Origin: Liolophura sinensis | Lineage: Eukaryota; Mollusca; Polyplacophora; Chitonida; Chitonidae | Length of the DNA stretch: 60,000 nucleotides | Assembly (NCBI RefSeq): GCF_032854445.1 | Contig: NC_088295.1 | Coordinates: 81,886,644 to 81,946,643, forward strand | Direction of reading: 5' to 3' | In this document: positions 1 to 14,300 of the stretch, piece by piece | Layout of the letters: every line of letters starts with the position of its first letter | Numbering within the stretch: the stretch's first letter is position 1 | Translations under genes and position numbers: made by a program | The notes under the pieces: generated by a model | What the model was told of the DNA's origin: nothing | What the model saw: only the letters and a program-made list of their open reading frames with translations | The model's database searches: none

Positions 1-580
1 TTCAAAAGTTCAATAAGTGGCTTAAGTTAGCAGTTCAGCAAGGAGTGGTTCTCTAAAAAAACTTTTCAAACACTACTGAAGTATTGCATTATTTCGCTGA
101 TGTCAGAAAAAAAAAATAGAAAGTTCTGTAAAACTGGGCTCACAACTTGATACAAACGCAACTGAATTAGCTGTTCTGTTTCTCTATGTTACATGCATTA
201 TTAAAGAAGTTGTATCAGAGGTGTTCCCATTCAAAGCAGATAGTTACATGGGCTAATTTCACACAGCCAGTTTGCATGTAAGTCACTATTTAAAATGTTA
301 CTTAAATGCTTCAGTTGAGACCATATGAGTTAAAATTGTGAACATATAGCAAGTGTTATATTAGGATAATTATATCAAAGGAAATAAACTGTGTATTGCA
401 TATTAACTGAAGCCAAAATGTGTTTGTGGAATTGGCCCCACAGACAACCCTGGTAAATGACCTCCAATTTCACCCATGACCAAGGTGCAACATTTTGCCT
501 CCCTCTTAGTTTTACTGATCTCACAAAGGTGTTTGAGATTTGTTGCATATCTTCCTGTCTTTCTTCATTTTTCTTTTTGT

Positions 581-949
581 AGTGGATAACTCAACTGATT
601 ACTTCTGGTAGAGGATTACTCTACTGATTACTTCTGGCAGTGGATTACTCTACTGATTACTTCTGGCAGTGGATTACTCTACTGATTACTTCTGGTAGTG
701 GATTACTCAACTGATTACTTCTGGTAGTGGATTACTCTGCTGATTACTTTTGGTAGTGGATTACTCTACTGATTACTTCTGGTAGTGGATTACTCTACTG
801 ATTACTTCTGGTAGTGGATTACTCTACGGATTACTTTTGGTAGTGGATTACTCTACTGATTACTTTTGGTAGTGGATTACTCTACTGATTACTTCTGGTA
901 GTGGATTACTCTACTGATTACTTCTGGTAGTGGATTACTCTACTGATTT
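581..949. repeat. Minisatellite, 29-bp unit, about 13 copies
   Basis: Tandem repeats of a 29-bp unit containing TGGATTACTCTACTGATTAC followed by TTCTGGTAG. Most copies differ by single substitutions (TTCTGG/TTTTGG, GTAG/GCAG). No intervening unique spacers, so this is not a CRISPR-like structure. It lies inside a Gli intron. Confidence 0.95.
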
Positions 950-999
950 CTTTCTTGGCTATAGGAAACAAGAATCTGATTTCCCAAATAAAGAAAGTT

Positions 1000-1440
1000 A
1001 ATTACTGTAACAGGGTGGAATTCCTGTAACAGGATGGAATAACTGTAACAGGATGGAATTACTGTAACAGGGTGGAATTACTGTAACAGGGTGGAATTAC
1101 TGTAATGGGATGGAATTACTGTAACAGGATGGAATTACTGTAACAGGATGGAATTACTGTAACAGGGTAGAATTACTGTAACAGGGTGGAATTACTGTAA
1201 CAGGATGGAATTACTGTAACAGGATGGAATTACTGTAACAGGGTGGAATTACTGTAACAGGGTGGAATTTCTGTAACAGGATGGAATTACTGTAACAGGG
1301 TGGAATTACTATAACAGGATGGAATTACTGTAACAGGATGGAAGTACTGTAACAGGGTGGAATTATGGTAACAGGATGGAATTACTGTAACAGGATGGAA
1401 TTACTGTAACAGGATGGAATTACTGTAACAGAGTGGAATT
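1000..1440. repeat. Minisatellite, 19-bp unit, about 23 copies
   Basis: Head-to-tail units of TTACTGTAACAGGGTGGAA with frequent GGG/GGA alternation and very few indels. It begins about 50 bp after the 29-bp array. The shared core GTGGA(A)TTACT.TA suggests the two arrays may have a common seed. Confidence 0.95.
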
Positions 1441-2116
1441 AAAACACTCCAAAATGGCATAATCCTGCCTGTTGTTCAGTGGGAGCCAACTGAACCAACA
1501 TATTGTCCATCTAAAAACTTTGCACAGGCATAGCCTCATCTACATATAGTTCTAGATGTATATGTTAACAGGTTGAAACTGCACTCATGCAAGGCCCTGG
1601 ATTACTATATTTTACAACATTTTGTCTTATGGGGAATGATTTCTCACCAGCAGAAAATGAAAGAACATGAGGGATTTGAATCAACACTTATTTAAACATA
1701 CTTTGAATGTTTCCTGTCTTTTAGCATCTATCCCCTGAGCCATTTTATGACAAGTCTTCACCTGTAAACCAGACAAATTTCATGAGCAAATAACAGGGCA
1801 TAATATTGTCACCATAACTGCAAGTACCTAACAGGTGACAAGTTTCTATCAGGACACAGAAGGTCCCAATACATGTATGTTTCCAAAAGTAGAAATTCAA
1901 ATTTTTTGACATCCTGAATATACAGTTTCTAAAAATAAACATTCTAAAAATTTTGAGGACAACATCCCAAAAATCAGGCTTACAGATTCAACTTTCAAAT
2001 GACAAATTTTGAGCCCATAAGACAGAAATGTTACATTGAAAGGGAAGTGATAAGCAGGCACAAGGCAAGCAGCAAGCTACATGTAAATGCTGAAAGGTAA
2101 AGAGAACAAATCTTAC

Positions 2117-2319
2117 CTGTGTCTCTAGCTTTGTCATTGGAGGGTTGGGGTGTGCAAAAGGTTGTGCTGAGGTTCCGTTATGTGGAATTCCTCCCGATGT
2201 ACGCCCTAACACAGAAGGTACCATTGGGTAGAAGAACGGTGACCCAGGTATACTCCCAGTTCGATAAAATGGATTTGTGGCAAAATGTTGATGAGCTGGA
2301 CTCGCTGCTCCTAAAGATG
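2117..2319 (-). CDS. gli: Gli coding exon 7 (residues 314-381)
   Basis: A 203-bp exon. The acceptor is gttttgttgcatccag|CATC and the donor GACACAG|gtaagatt. It begins with two bases of codon 314 and ends in phase 0 after KLETQ. It encodes SLGAASPAHQHFATNPFYR and a Pro-rich run (SIPGSPFFYPMVPSVL) in the position of the vertebrate 'SPALSF...HQQIL...PIPGIPTVLNP' linker that precedes the zinc fingers. It is the last Gli exon in the window. No zinc-finger coding sequence is visible between here and position 1. Confidence 0.93.
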
Positions 2320-5300
2320 CTGGATGCAACAAAACAACATGTTTATACACAGATAACAATTTTCATTCTTTCATGTAGACTCAGTAATTGGATTAACACT
2401 ATTGTCAACATATCTGTTTTCACAAATGTTGTATCAATTTACCATTTAATTTGCCTTGTTAATGTCATCATAAAGTGAGCCAACAATGGAAGATTCTGAT
2501 GATGTAATAATTAAAACATGCGATACCCTTCGATTTAAATTTCAGTGAACTTGTCTAGATGTGACTTACCTACAGATAGATGGCCGTAAGAACCACTTGC
2601 AGCCGAAGAGCTTCGAGAATTATGAGGAAAGGGAGTTAACTGGAGAGAGCCTTCTGAGCTGCGTGTGAGGCTCTGTATATCTAGATAGTCTGAGATCGGT
2701 GAGTGGGATAGGGCCCTCTTCCGGCTTTTACCAACAACTGAAGGCCGTGGACTTGTGAGACGAGAACCTGCAAGGACAAGCCAAGACTCATAGTACAAAA
2801 CCATAGGAGAATGTTACTCTTGATTTGTTTTTTAAATTAGCATATAAACAAATGGCATGAGCACCATAGTTCTAAAAGCTATAAGTAGATTGTACAAAAC
2901 TAACTGTCCAATCTAGGAATTTTTTTACTTGAATTATCTTTTGTTATCACATATTTTTCCCAGTTCTACCTAAACTGAAGTAAGAAATGAAGTCAATGTG
3001 TTCAACAGATAGCCAAAACTACTTCATCACTGTTTGCTGAAAACACTTTGTCATACAATGTTATTACTTGATAACCTTGTTCTCATAAACCAGTTTTCAT
3101 GGAAGGTCTACTTACTCTCTACAGAGCCTGGTAGGGTTATACTGCCGCTTCCTGGGGTTGGGGGTACATCTGTGAACATACTCCGCTGATTAGGAGGGTG
3201 GGGCAGGAACTCTGCTGGGTAACTACCCAGACCACTCAATGGCAGTCCTGTACACGACAGACAATGTATTAGTGTTATGGAACTATTCATATTCAAACCT
3301 TTATGAACAAAAATCTTTCACCTTTTAAATAAGTTGCTCCTTCATGTAGATTTATTTATTATTATTTTTTTTTGTTTTACTAAGGACCATATCAAGGGTT
3401 AAATAACATTTAAACTACATTTAGGCAAACACCTGTGCACTTTCATCTGGTCTGGTTTTGGAATAATTTTAGAAGATTTTCCAAGCTTAAACTTTTCATA
3501 ATTTCTAGGATGCTCCAACAGTCTCAAGCAAGAAAAACTGTGATGTTCAAAACTGACTTATCAGGGTGTAAAGCTTTTTTAAAATATGAACAACATACTC
3601 ATATCTTTACTTTTCCAAAAGGCTGATGAAGAAATCTAATATTCCACTTTCAACACTACTAATATCTCTCCCAAATTATAGAATTAGGGAAAAGTTACAA
3701 ACTTGGTTTTCATTATGACAAAATAATGCTGACGTAGATAGCTCCTTGGCAGAAATAACTACCTTGACGAGATTGATGGTCAGGTCAACCTTGACATACT
3801 AACCTGGTAAACTAGCTGGACTATATCTTCTGCCTGATATAGGGCTGTAGAAATTCCTTTGCATCTGTTCCCAGTGTATCCGTGAGGCAAGGTGAGCTAT
3901 GGGTTCTCCTGCCCCCACAGGGCTACGCATCGTCAGCAGGGAGACGTCTGAATGGGCAGGGCTACCAGGTAACCTGGAGACAGACCACACCCCAATAATG
4001 AAGATGTTCAAGTTTAAGAGCAGCATTAAACTGAATGCATATTAGTAGTTCATCACTGATGAAGCAATTCCGCAGGATACTGATGACTATCATTGTACAT
4101 ATACCAATACAAATAAATATATGTATTCACTTAAATTCTTCACTAAATAAGCTTCAGGAAGAGAACAATTATTTCCAAACATTCATCATATTTTTTCCTA
4201 CATATGTTTGACATTTCAATTACAGGTTGTACCTAAATAAGGCTGGCTGCACCAGCTGACTTAGCCTGAGGCTATAGTCTAGGGTCAACCTTTAGTAAAT
4301 TCCTAATAATTATCTACATGAACATCTTTGGCCATCCCATGATGATATTACAAACTGGTCAGCCACTGAGACATTGCCAGCTACACTTTAACCGCACAAT
4401 AAATCTTACTGAAGAGAAAATAGTGGAACAGTAATGTCTTAATAATGTCAGATAGAGTAAGGGCAAATCGTTACATGTCTTGCAAATTACTTAGTAAAAG
4501 CTCAAATAGCTAAATATTACATCTTACAGTTAAAGTACATTTACGAATTTGTTGGATTTTAGTCGAAATAAAACTGTAAATATAAATTAAATACATAATA
4601 TACGGAAAACAAACAAACTATTATCTGAAACAATTAGCCAGAACTACATATGATAAAAAAATATACATTTAACACAGAGTTTTGAAAAATCAAAAGATTA
4701 CACACAGACTTACACAGTAAAAGATGGCATGTCCAAAAAATAACAAAAATAAAAATTTCAGAAGTGTTCTCTCCAGAAGGTACCATACAAATACTCACCA
4801 TTCTGTCATCTTATGAGTAAGTATCCAGAAAAGCAGCAGGAAGTAAGTATTAAAAAATGTTTTAACTATGTGAGTTTATGAACTCTAAATAAAATGTTCA
4901 CACAGTTAACCTGATATTGAATTTAAGAAGTTTTCCATTTCCCTCAAAAACTCATTCAAGAAAACAAATCCATTCATTTAAAGGAGGCCGCCATGCAGCA
5001 AAGTTCACATTTAATGTGCATCTTGAGTCCTGCATAGCACATGGTTATAAACTGCTGTCTGATAATAAATCACACTGTCTGGTGTCACAAGGACATATTT
5101 CCATGCAAAATAGAAACTCTTCAGTTCTGGAACATTTTGAGTAGTTGTCCAACTTTTTTAGATAGTTGCCCAGTTAAAAAGCAAATGATTTTCAAAAACT
5201 GGTAGATGACACACATGAGACAAAAATTCTCAAAACTGCTGTAGTCAGTTGTTTTACTTCGCTGTAAAAACAACCACCTGGAACATCTTGCTTGCCCACA

Positions 5301-8300
5301 TATATTTTCACCTGCCCAGGGAAAGCAGGAAAGTCTGAAGTTCCAGCACAGTTCTTGGATAAGATCCATACTTCACCAGTATCCATACTTTGGATCCATA
5401 CAATTTTTAAAGACTTTTAGCTTTCAGCTTTCATTTAATGACCTTCTCTTAAACTGTATGAACCCTGCAACGTTTCCTTAGTCAGACCAAAACATTTCCT
5501 GACTAAACATAAAAGATTTGTCTTTAAAAATTCAAAAGGGTCGTTAGTGCAACTTACCCATGTGGAGGCTGGTGATAAGGGTATGGGGGCCAATGATAAC
5601 GTCCCTCAAGTGTATGAGAATTCATCGGTAATGGATGGTTGATTGAGTACGGCATATGTGAGTAGGGAAATGACATACCTACAAAATGTACGGGAAACAA
5701 GGATAGTTTCACATACGGCTGGAGAGCAGGTTTAAGAACAAAGGCATCATTTTTTTCCTAATTATAATGTTACAATCTTTTTATTATTTTGACATTCCTA
5801 AAAAAATAGTTCTTCTTAAAAATTGCTGTCCTAAAAGCTTTAAGAAATAAAATATCCATTAATCATTACTAACAGTTTATGAGCATTAATGTATACATTA
5901 CTTTGCCTTGCGCAAGGGTTCAACATGAATAAGAACATACCATATTGAGGTTCAACAAGGCCATTTCGTGGGTCCAAAAAGGGCTGTCCAAAGTATGGGG
6001 GAATCCTGGCTTCTGTTGTTGGAGGGAGAGGAGTAGGCCCAACCCCCCTATCCACTGTCTCCACCCTACTGCCAGCTTTACTGCGATCAGTGGAGGAGGG
6101 CTCCTCGTCCACACGGCTTAGGTGTGAGCTAGGGGGGCGGCTCACTGCACTGTGACGGTTCTTCTGACCCGTCAGTCCTGTTAACATACATCACACACAA
6201 GTAAGTACAATACATAACCGTATCCAGTTGTCATTGTGTACCAGTGATCTGTGCTAGAGAAAGTCTGAAGGATACATAACAAATAGTATTTTGATATATT
6301 ACAAGCATCTTCCAAATCAGCCTTATAAATATAATGTTTGCTGTCTGGTCAGATATCAAACTCAGTGGGGCTGGTGAGTGTAAGTTCCCACTACTGTTTA
6401 AAGAGGTATAGTTCACTGGTTTTTTCTTCATGCCTACGACGGCAAGGAAGAAAGTATATATATATTTTTCATCCTAATTTTGAACTATTCGGTTAAATAA
6501 ATGTGTCCATATGCATGTACAAGTAAAACAGCTGTCCAAAAAGTTGTGCTTTTGTTCCTTCTAAGCTCCTTCAGCGTAAATGAAAGATATCTATAGCAAC
6601 AGGGTGAGAAGGCTTAAAACCAAATCACAGGTATACATCTGTATGCAGTGTCATGTTGGATGTTAGACATCTGCCATGCCATTTCTGGCTGATGTAGAGG
6701 TATTTGTTAGCCTACCAATGACTATGAAATTAAAATACACATTCAACACAACTGATACAAAATCACGTGCTTTTTAAATTCTACACCTACCTGCCATATC
6801 TTCATACTGGAACACATGCCCTGCCAGCTCCCAACAGGTGAGCATATATATAACAGCTTAGCACAGATACCAACTGGTTATCAACAGAATCACAAGATCA
6901 CAGGGTTTCAGTTCAGCCATTCCGGCATAACCCAAATGTTCACAAGGTCAGCAGTAACTTCCATCTTCAAGCTACAAACCTGAGACTTTCAAAGTTCAAC
7001 CGGACATGTATGTAGGCCTATGTGGAAGCATGGATGCGTTGTGGAGTTGAGATGTAATGGGAGAAGGGATTGATAATGAGCCAGACCAAACAAGTATGAC
7101 TACATGGAACAGGAGCTCTAACAAAGACAGGTAGAAACACTATACCTCCAAAATGACTTTGAGTGTCTAGCTAACAATTGTGTCAGTGAAGTCGTAACAT
7201 AAGTAAAAGAGCTCACTTCCTAATTACAGGTGATAAAGCTATTGTGAGATTGTAATCTGGCCATCTGTGATTATTGTAAGCAGGCTTTGATTGGATTGAA
7301 ACTTCACCTCAACCTGACCCATAATGTCAGATCAGCAACACACCACTGTAAACATAGTTCCCGACTCTGTTGTCAGAATTACCTGAGGCCTCTGTATGTA
7401 GGGAGATCGAGTGAGCCCCTAGTTATTCCAGCTTAAGGGCACTGGCTCCCTCTATCAGACACCCAGGGTAGCGTCAACATATTGTTGCTCTGTTCTTAGT
7501 GTGACAACTGATACAAGTACATGCACACTACTGCAAGAACCTATGAATGAACTAGGAACAATGGTACATTGCATAGGTATAGGCCTAATGTTGTATGAGA
7601 TGCTTTGGAAGACCAAAGACACCTGCACGAACATTCAACAAAGCTAATTTCACAATTAATCAAGGACAAAATGTACGTCATTTACAGTATATACCTAAGT
7701 TACTCATTTCACCTGGCTCTGAAAATTCTATTGACATTAGGAAGGTGTATTACATTTGTTCGAAAGGTAGATATATTCTAAAGGAAAAATGTTTGTATCA
7801 TCAAAGCTAATATTTTATGACATTTATTTGCATGCCTCTAAAAATTTATTTTTTGAGGTGAATGTTTAGGTTAGATACAGCATATATCCAGAACTCCGAC
7901 ATTCACTGCTTCACAAATACAATCTCATGTAGATTTACAAAGCCAAACATCTTGTAAATGAAAACAGATTTCTAAACTTTGAGCCAGTGAACCCAATACA
8001 GGCAAGTGTCAGTTACAGTACTGTTCTCCACCAAACCCTGTGAGTTGATGCAGTACAAACTGAAGTGTTTTATGATACATTATGGTAGATGTACTTTCAC
8101 AGACATCACCATAAAGTATATCGGTGTGTGGATTTTCTCTGGCATAGCTCTGGCTTATCTGTTACTGGAGATAAGCCTAACAACTGAGCAGTGGAGCAAC
8201 AACAACTCATATGTTTATAAAAAATATTCCCATTTAATTAAGACTTACCCGAACACTGCAGTGCAGCTCTGCTGGGAGGAAACAGCATTTTTTTTTTGCA

Positions 8301-11300
8301 CCTACATGTACCAAAACTACTACAAAACTGATTAAGTTGAAAAAATAACAAAATCTTGACAGACTAAACGGAAGTGTAAAAGTAACACCACTACATGTGT
8401 AAGTCCATGCTATAAAATCTCCAAATCAATGTTACGAGGGTGTATAAATTACACTTCATATTCCAGAATGTTTCTTTTGATCGCCAGAGTGTATACAGAC
8501 CTATTGCAAATGGTAACTTACATTTTCCCAAGAATATGCGCTATAAAATGAGCAAGACATCACCCCCAATCAGTGAATTTCAATGAAATGTCCTCAAAGT
8601 AAATGTTATAACACTAGAATTATCAGCACTGCTACCCATAGGCTTGATATCTATCAGTTAACATGTCAAAGTGTGTATCGCTCCATTAAACTCATAAAGA
8701 AAACTGCATGGAAAAGCAGCGAAATGACCATGTGAACTTTCTTGCACGCTAATAAGACTCAAGACACTAAAGTAAGGGAATTATGATTAAAATTCTGCAA
8801 TAGCCACAATGTATATTTACCTTTTGCAAAAATAGGTTTCCAAAGTATCACCCATTTGTTCAATAATATTTGCACAGGATGGCAGCTAATCATCAGCAAT
8901 TAACAAAGTTAAGCCTAGGCAAAATACCCTTTAAGTAAATTGTTATAACACTGCACGTGATAGCACTGTCATATAAATGAATTGTTTTAACACTATATAT
9001 GACAGCACTGCCACCCACAGACTTTCACGCCTATCAGTATAAATGTGTGAATCCTTCCACTGACTTCACCCACAAGACTGCATGGAAAATGTTCCATAAT
9101 GACAAAATTCTCTGGTACACTGATAAAAATCAATACAACAACTTCACAAACTCACCTATTTTGGTAATACTGCGCACAAATTAAAGCGGTAAATCCAGTT
9201 AAACAAAAGGACACATTACTCCTGTAGGATGTGAGGTGCTGAAGGAGTGTCGTCTCTCCGCCTGCCTCACACCTCTCGAGTGAAGCTCAGGGTAACAGAC
9301 AGATGCTAGCCAGACCTCCCAACACGAGGCTGCCCTCACCTAACTCAGCCTGCCCGCCCCGACTGCCTGCTTGCCTCAATGGGCCAAGTAGACTGCCATG
9401 AGCCACATGTGTTTTTCAGTTTGCCACAATCACTTTTCCTGAGAAAACATTTGGAGGGTGTCAATAAACAGTCACCAGCTTAACTGTCCCGAGTATAAAA
9501 TAAACCTCTAGCAAGAGGATGCTGAACTTGATGTCTAATCACTTCTTCTCCACCAAACCAGGAATAAATTGCTGCCTCAAGAAATAAACTAGGAAATGAG
9601 ATAAATATTACAGAGTAGATCATCATGCTTGTACTTAAGAGAGGCGAATAAACAGGCTGTTGCCTGCTGCCAGCCAAAGCTCTGCCTGCAGTTAACAACT
9701 CCAGAGAATATTTATAAGCCAATTTCAAGTAGATGCAGAGCTTTGTGATGAATTAACAGCAATCTTGTGACAAACTATCAACCTGGTTACAGTGATTTGT
9801 CTCAAGCCTGTTGTGGTAATATCCTATACTCCAATCCAGTCTTCTAGCCACTGACAATTAAGTGGAGGTATTGTAATACCTTACCGTCCACCCATTGGTG
9901 GCCTGAGAACACCCAAACAGCTAGAGGCAGGTATCTCCAAGGATATAGTGTGTGGGTGTTAGCCAGATCAAAGCCGAGGACAGGCGACACATTCTCTGGA
10001 AGCAGGAGCTATATCATATGCTGTAAGATAACTGACAAAAAAGTGATCAGTGAATGCAGCAGTTCCGTCTTGCCATCCTGCGAGGCCAGCTGTTCACGCG
10101 TGTGTGGTCCCTAGACTCAGGTAACTCCGCTCTTGTTCAGCCTAGTGTGGCCACTTTATTCGGCCCCCTATTGTCAGCATACTATCATCTCTGTTGATCC
10201 TCAATGCGTACCTGTCTCATCTCGCGCCCAAACATCCACTCTCTAAACATCCGCCACTGTCACTCCAACAATATCACATTTTATATTACTGTACCCATGT
10301 AAATCACACTACCAGTAAAAGTGGATTTGCTATTTTGAAACCTTTTCAGGGCGCACATCAGAGCTTTTCAAAACAGTTCATTATGGCATGTATCTGTATG
10401 AAGTGCTTTTGCCTGTTAATGTCACTGACAGGTATATCAAGGTATTTGTGCAGAGCTTTCAGTCCATGATATATCATAGGAGAGCTGTTCATTGTGTTCT
10501 TCAGCACTGATAAATGGCAGCAGCAAAGATTGACTTTCTTTACACAGCACTTCTGTATGAGTTTATGATAATCAACTGCACGTGTGCGTCACTGATATAC
10601 CACAGGATAAATCACTCCTCAAAACCATCTCCGCCAACTGATCAAACTGAATACTAGAAAAATTTGTTAACATCTGAACAGGTGTCCTAAGCGTAAAGCA
10701 GAACACACTCAATTACCTGCTAAACACTGGCCATGGGGAAACACCCATGTATACACCCAGGGCACGGGACATACACTAGATGGCATAACAATAGTCAAAG
10801 CATTTTAACCCTGGTTATGAGTTTAAAATGTAACCACATTTCTATGACTAAAAGCCTTTTAAACATACTCTTTATGTAACAACCTAAATCTCCTGGTACA
10901 GTTATACCACACACTTTGCCTAAAACTCTTGAAAGTCAGCAATGCTAAATGTTATGTCATGTATTAATATACATCTAATTAAATCTTGAAGAGACGGGAA
11001 AACAAAAACAAGAAAAAGCTTAGTACCCAGCTAACTTTCTTCAAGCCTAGGTGGTTAATTCCAACCCTGCAGCTCATAAGAAACCTTGTTCACATGTCAG
11101 CTGAAGTCATGAACAACAAGGTGAAACACAGATATGTAATTAACTCATCCTACATTCTCTCTTGTCAGTTCAAAGAATTACCTCAAATATTTTACACTTT
11201 TCACCAGGGAAACGTTAGCAGAGCTTACCTGTAACTTCAGACAGGCCAGAGTTCTATTAGATGTGATAGCCAAAAAAGTGATGATTTAAGGTATTGCTGT

Positions 11301-14300
11301 ATTGCCACCTGATGGGCGCACAGGCTCTCTGATAACTTGTCTGTCATCACTTCACATTCGACTGTCATTGAGGCATTCAATAAAATACTTAGTTAAATCA
11401 CACACACACAGGACAACAAGCTAGTTAACATTACACAGTAACTCCGGAGGGACATTCACCCCACAAAACCTCACTGATCTTTATTATTTTCTTCCCTAAT
11501 CTTCATAACAGGGAGGATAAAGCATCAACACTTTAACAAATATCCCACCCCAGTCATATCTACATGCATAAAAATAGGTACATGCAAAACAATTTGACTT
11601 GTCCTATAGGAAAAAACTACCCACTCAATTAGACAGAGCTCATCAGATTAATTAATACATAACCACATTGATTAAGATAAATTGAGTGGGATGTCAACCT
11701 GCATGATCTCCAGTGACAAATCAATGTAACAGTACATCTAACCAGAAATTAACATTATGTGGGAGGGTTTTAAAAAACCACTATTAACATACAATCATAA
11801 AATAAATGGCATTATAGGCCATATTTTTGTTTGCACAGGAAAGAGCAAATTTCAGAGCAGTTTTGCACATTGTTAATTTTGGTTTTGGAGACAAAACAAC
11901 ATTGGTTGGATTGACCAGTTTCAGGGCTTCACAAAAAGTATAATTTTATCAATCAACACAGCCTAATGCCTTCAGAATATTTTTGAATAATCACCTTGCA
12001 AACATGTGAAAAGGTTGAAGAATTACATGTAAGTCACAAGGCTGTACAAATGCTGTATACATCAGCCACGGATTTTGCCAGCAGCAAATAACTGAGACAA
12101 AACTATCTTTTATTATTTTGCATGTGGACAAGCCACACTTTGTTTTCATCAAATGACCAGCATTGTCAGGTAGACTGGGGTAAGCTGTAAGCGTGACCAA
12201 GTGTCAGGTGAGGAATGCATCCAGTTCCTCTCTGCTTCTTCTACCTGACAGTAAATCATCTGTCTAAGGTCTCCAAGGATGGGGGCTGGGGTGCGGGGTG
12301 GTGGTGGGTGGCTGGTTTACAACTCAGTCACCGGAAATGACTTCTATATGTATTAATGATTCCAAAGCACCAAGGTAAAACCATATCTTGACAGGGCTAT
12401 GCAAATTTTCCTTTGTTTTAATAATGCATTCTGTCAAAATGTGAGCTGGTCAGCCACTCCTCTGATCAGCCAGGAACAAGAGAACTCCATGTTAGGACCG
12501 TGCCAGGAGAGAACAAGCCGCCCCGGGCTATTCCCTCATTTACATTACTAACAGATTATGTTAATGCCTCCCACAATCAATCATCAACAGGTACAATAAC
12601 ACTGATACATATGTCAACAGACCGGGATAAACCTAGCTAGCCATGCAGCCACCACGTCACAGCGATAAGGCATCTGTATGGTCTGACAGCCTGGGGTTAT
12701 CCAACAATAAATACAACATCAACTGGGTGGGGACATAAAACACTTCTTAACAACACATTCATTGATCAATAATCAGTCCACGTGAATCACTCAAACTACA
12801 GCACAAACCCACTCACCTGTGACTAAACTCCAGTTATCTCACATCAAAATCTCATTGAGGGAAATATATATTCATAAGTTTTATCATGAGTAGAATGAAA
12901 GGTGAAGCATCACAAAAGTCAATGATCATCCAATGATGTCACAAAATCATGACCGTAACTATAAAAAGCTGCATCACTAATACACACCAACCAACACAAA
13001 TTCTACAGTTCCTTGTGAAATCATAAACTAATATACGCTTCTTCTCCCCGATCAAACATACTCATCCTCACAACATTCTCGAACTGATGGGCATTTTCTG
13101 GCATGTACCAGTCTTAAATCGCATGCCACTTTATTTACAAAAAAAAACGTTACTGTGGAGTTTTGCACCAGTTGTTTGACTTAAGTCTAACTTATCACTT
13201 GGTGAGAGGATATGTGGGTATCATCTACATGTACGTTAATAACTGCCTAAATAGTATACCTTCAGTCCTCTAACATCAGTGTTGCTGACCAAGAAGTTAT
13301 CTCCCTTGTATCAGAGTGCAGCTCCTGTGTGCTGCCACCTCTCAGATTCCAGGCTCCAGGGGTCTAAGACTGTAGGCGTACCACCTCGTCATAACTCATA
13401 CCACACCATCACTCATACCGCTCTCTATAGATCTTATCTTATCCCTATTAATCTTTAAAAAAAATCTCACACACAAGCTTTTATGAAAACCTTTATTTAC
13501 AGACTAGATGCGTACAATAATTAATTAGTTTCAAACAAAAATTATTAGTCTGAAAATGTCTGGGAAAATATCATAAACCCAGCAAGAATTCTTCTGAGTA
13601 TTAAGTTGTATAAAGAATTTAAAGACTTTTTTCTGGTGGTATATGTAGTTAATAGAAACAAATCCATCTTATCTCACACTAGCAATTATAAGACATCCAG
13701 GACACCCATCAACTTCACACAATAAAATAATCATCAAAGTGTTGATGGACATACATATTCATGCCTTCTTCAATCTGTGCGGTAGGCATTTCCTAAGCAT
13801 GTAAGAAAACAGCTCATGTGTACAAGATGCCCCATGTATACACATGTCTGACTGTGATGACTGAGAACTTAGCCATCTTGAAGGTGCAGGAGTGAGGTCA
13901 CATCTACAGCTAACCATGATTACTAATGTGCATCCAAGGGCTGTTTAGTCAATTTACACACATACATCTAAGTCAAAAAAAGTAGATTCTCTCATATTTT
14001 TACCATGTTTTCCTAATGAGAATGAATGTTTAAAAAATACAGTTGGAATAAGTGCAGAAATTAAGATAGTTTTTATTTTGTTATTTCATAAATACACATA
14101 CAGCACTGTAGCATAATTATGATGGACATGTTCTGATAACACATCACAGACCCAAGAGCCTTAAGTAAGATTCTGCAATCATAATTAACAAGTGTTTATT
14201 TGAGTCTATTTACTGAATGAAACCTCACCCCCAGTGAGTACCCATCATCTTACTTGATTACATTTCTGTTTTTTTTTTTTTTTTTTTGATTGGTGTTTTA

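Larger units (their letters stand above)
1..2116 (-). other. Gli intron (5' part; donor side) with two minisatellites
   Basis: Intronic sequence following the 2117 donor. No zinc-finger or other Gli exon is seen, so the intron exceeds 2.1 kb. Apart from the two tandem arrays at 581-949 and 1000-1440 it is unremarkable AT-rich DNA. Confidence 0.75.

Noticed and set aside
581-1440. CRISPR-like appearance of the repeat blocks
   Set aside because: Units are contiguous with no unique spacers and the genome is eukaryotic; these are minisatellites.
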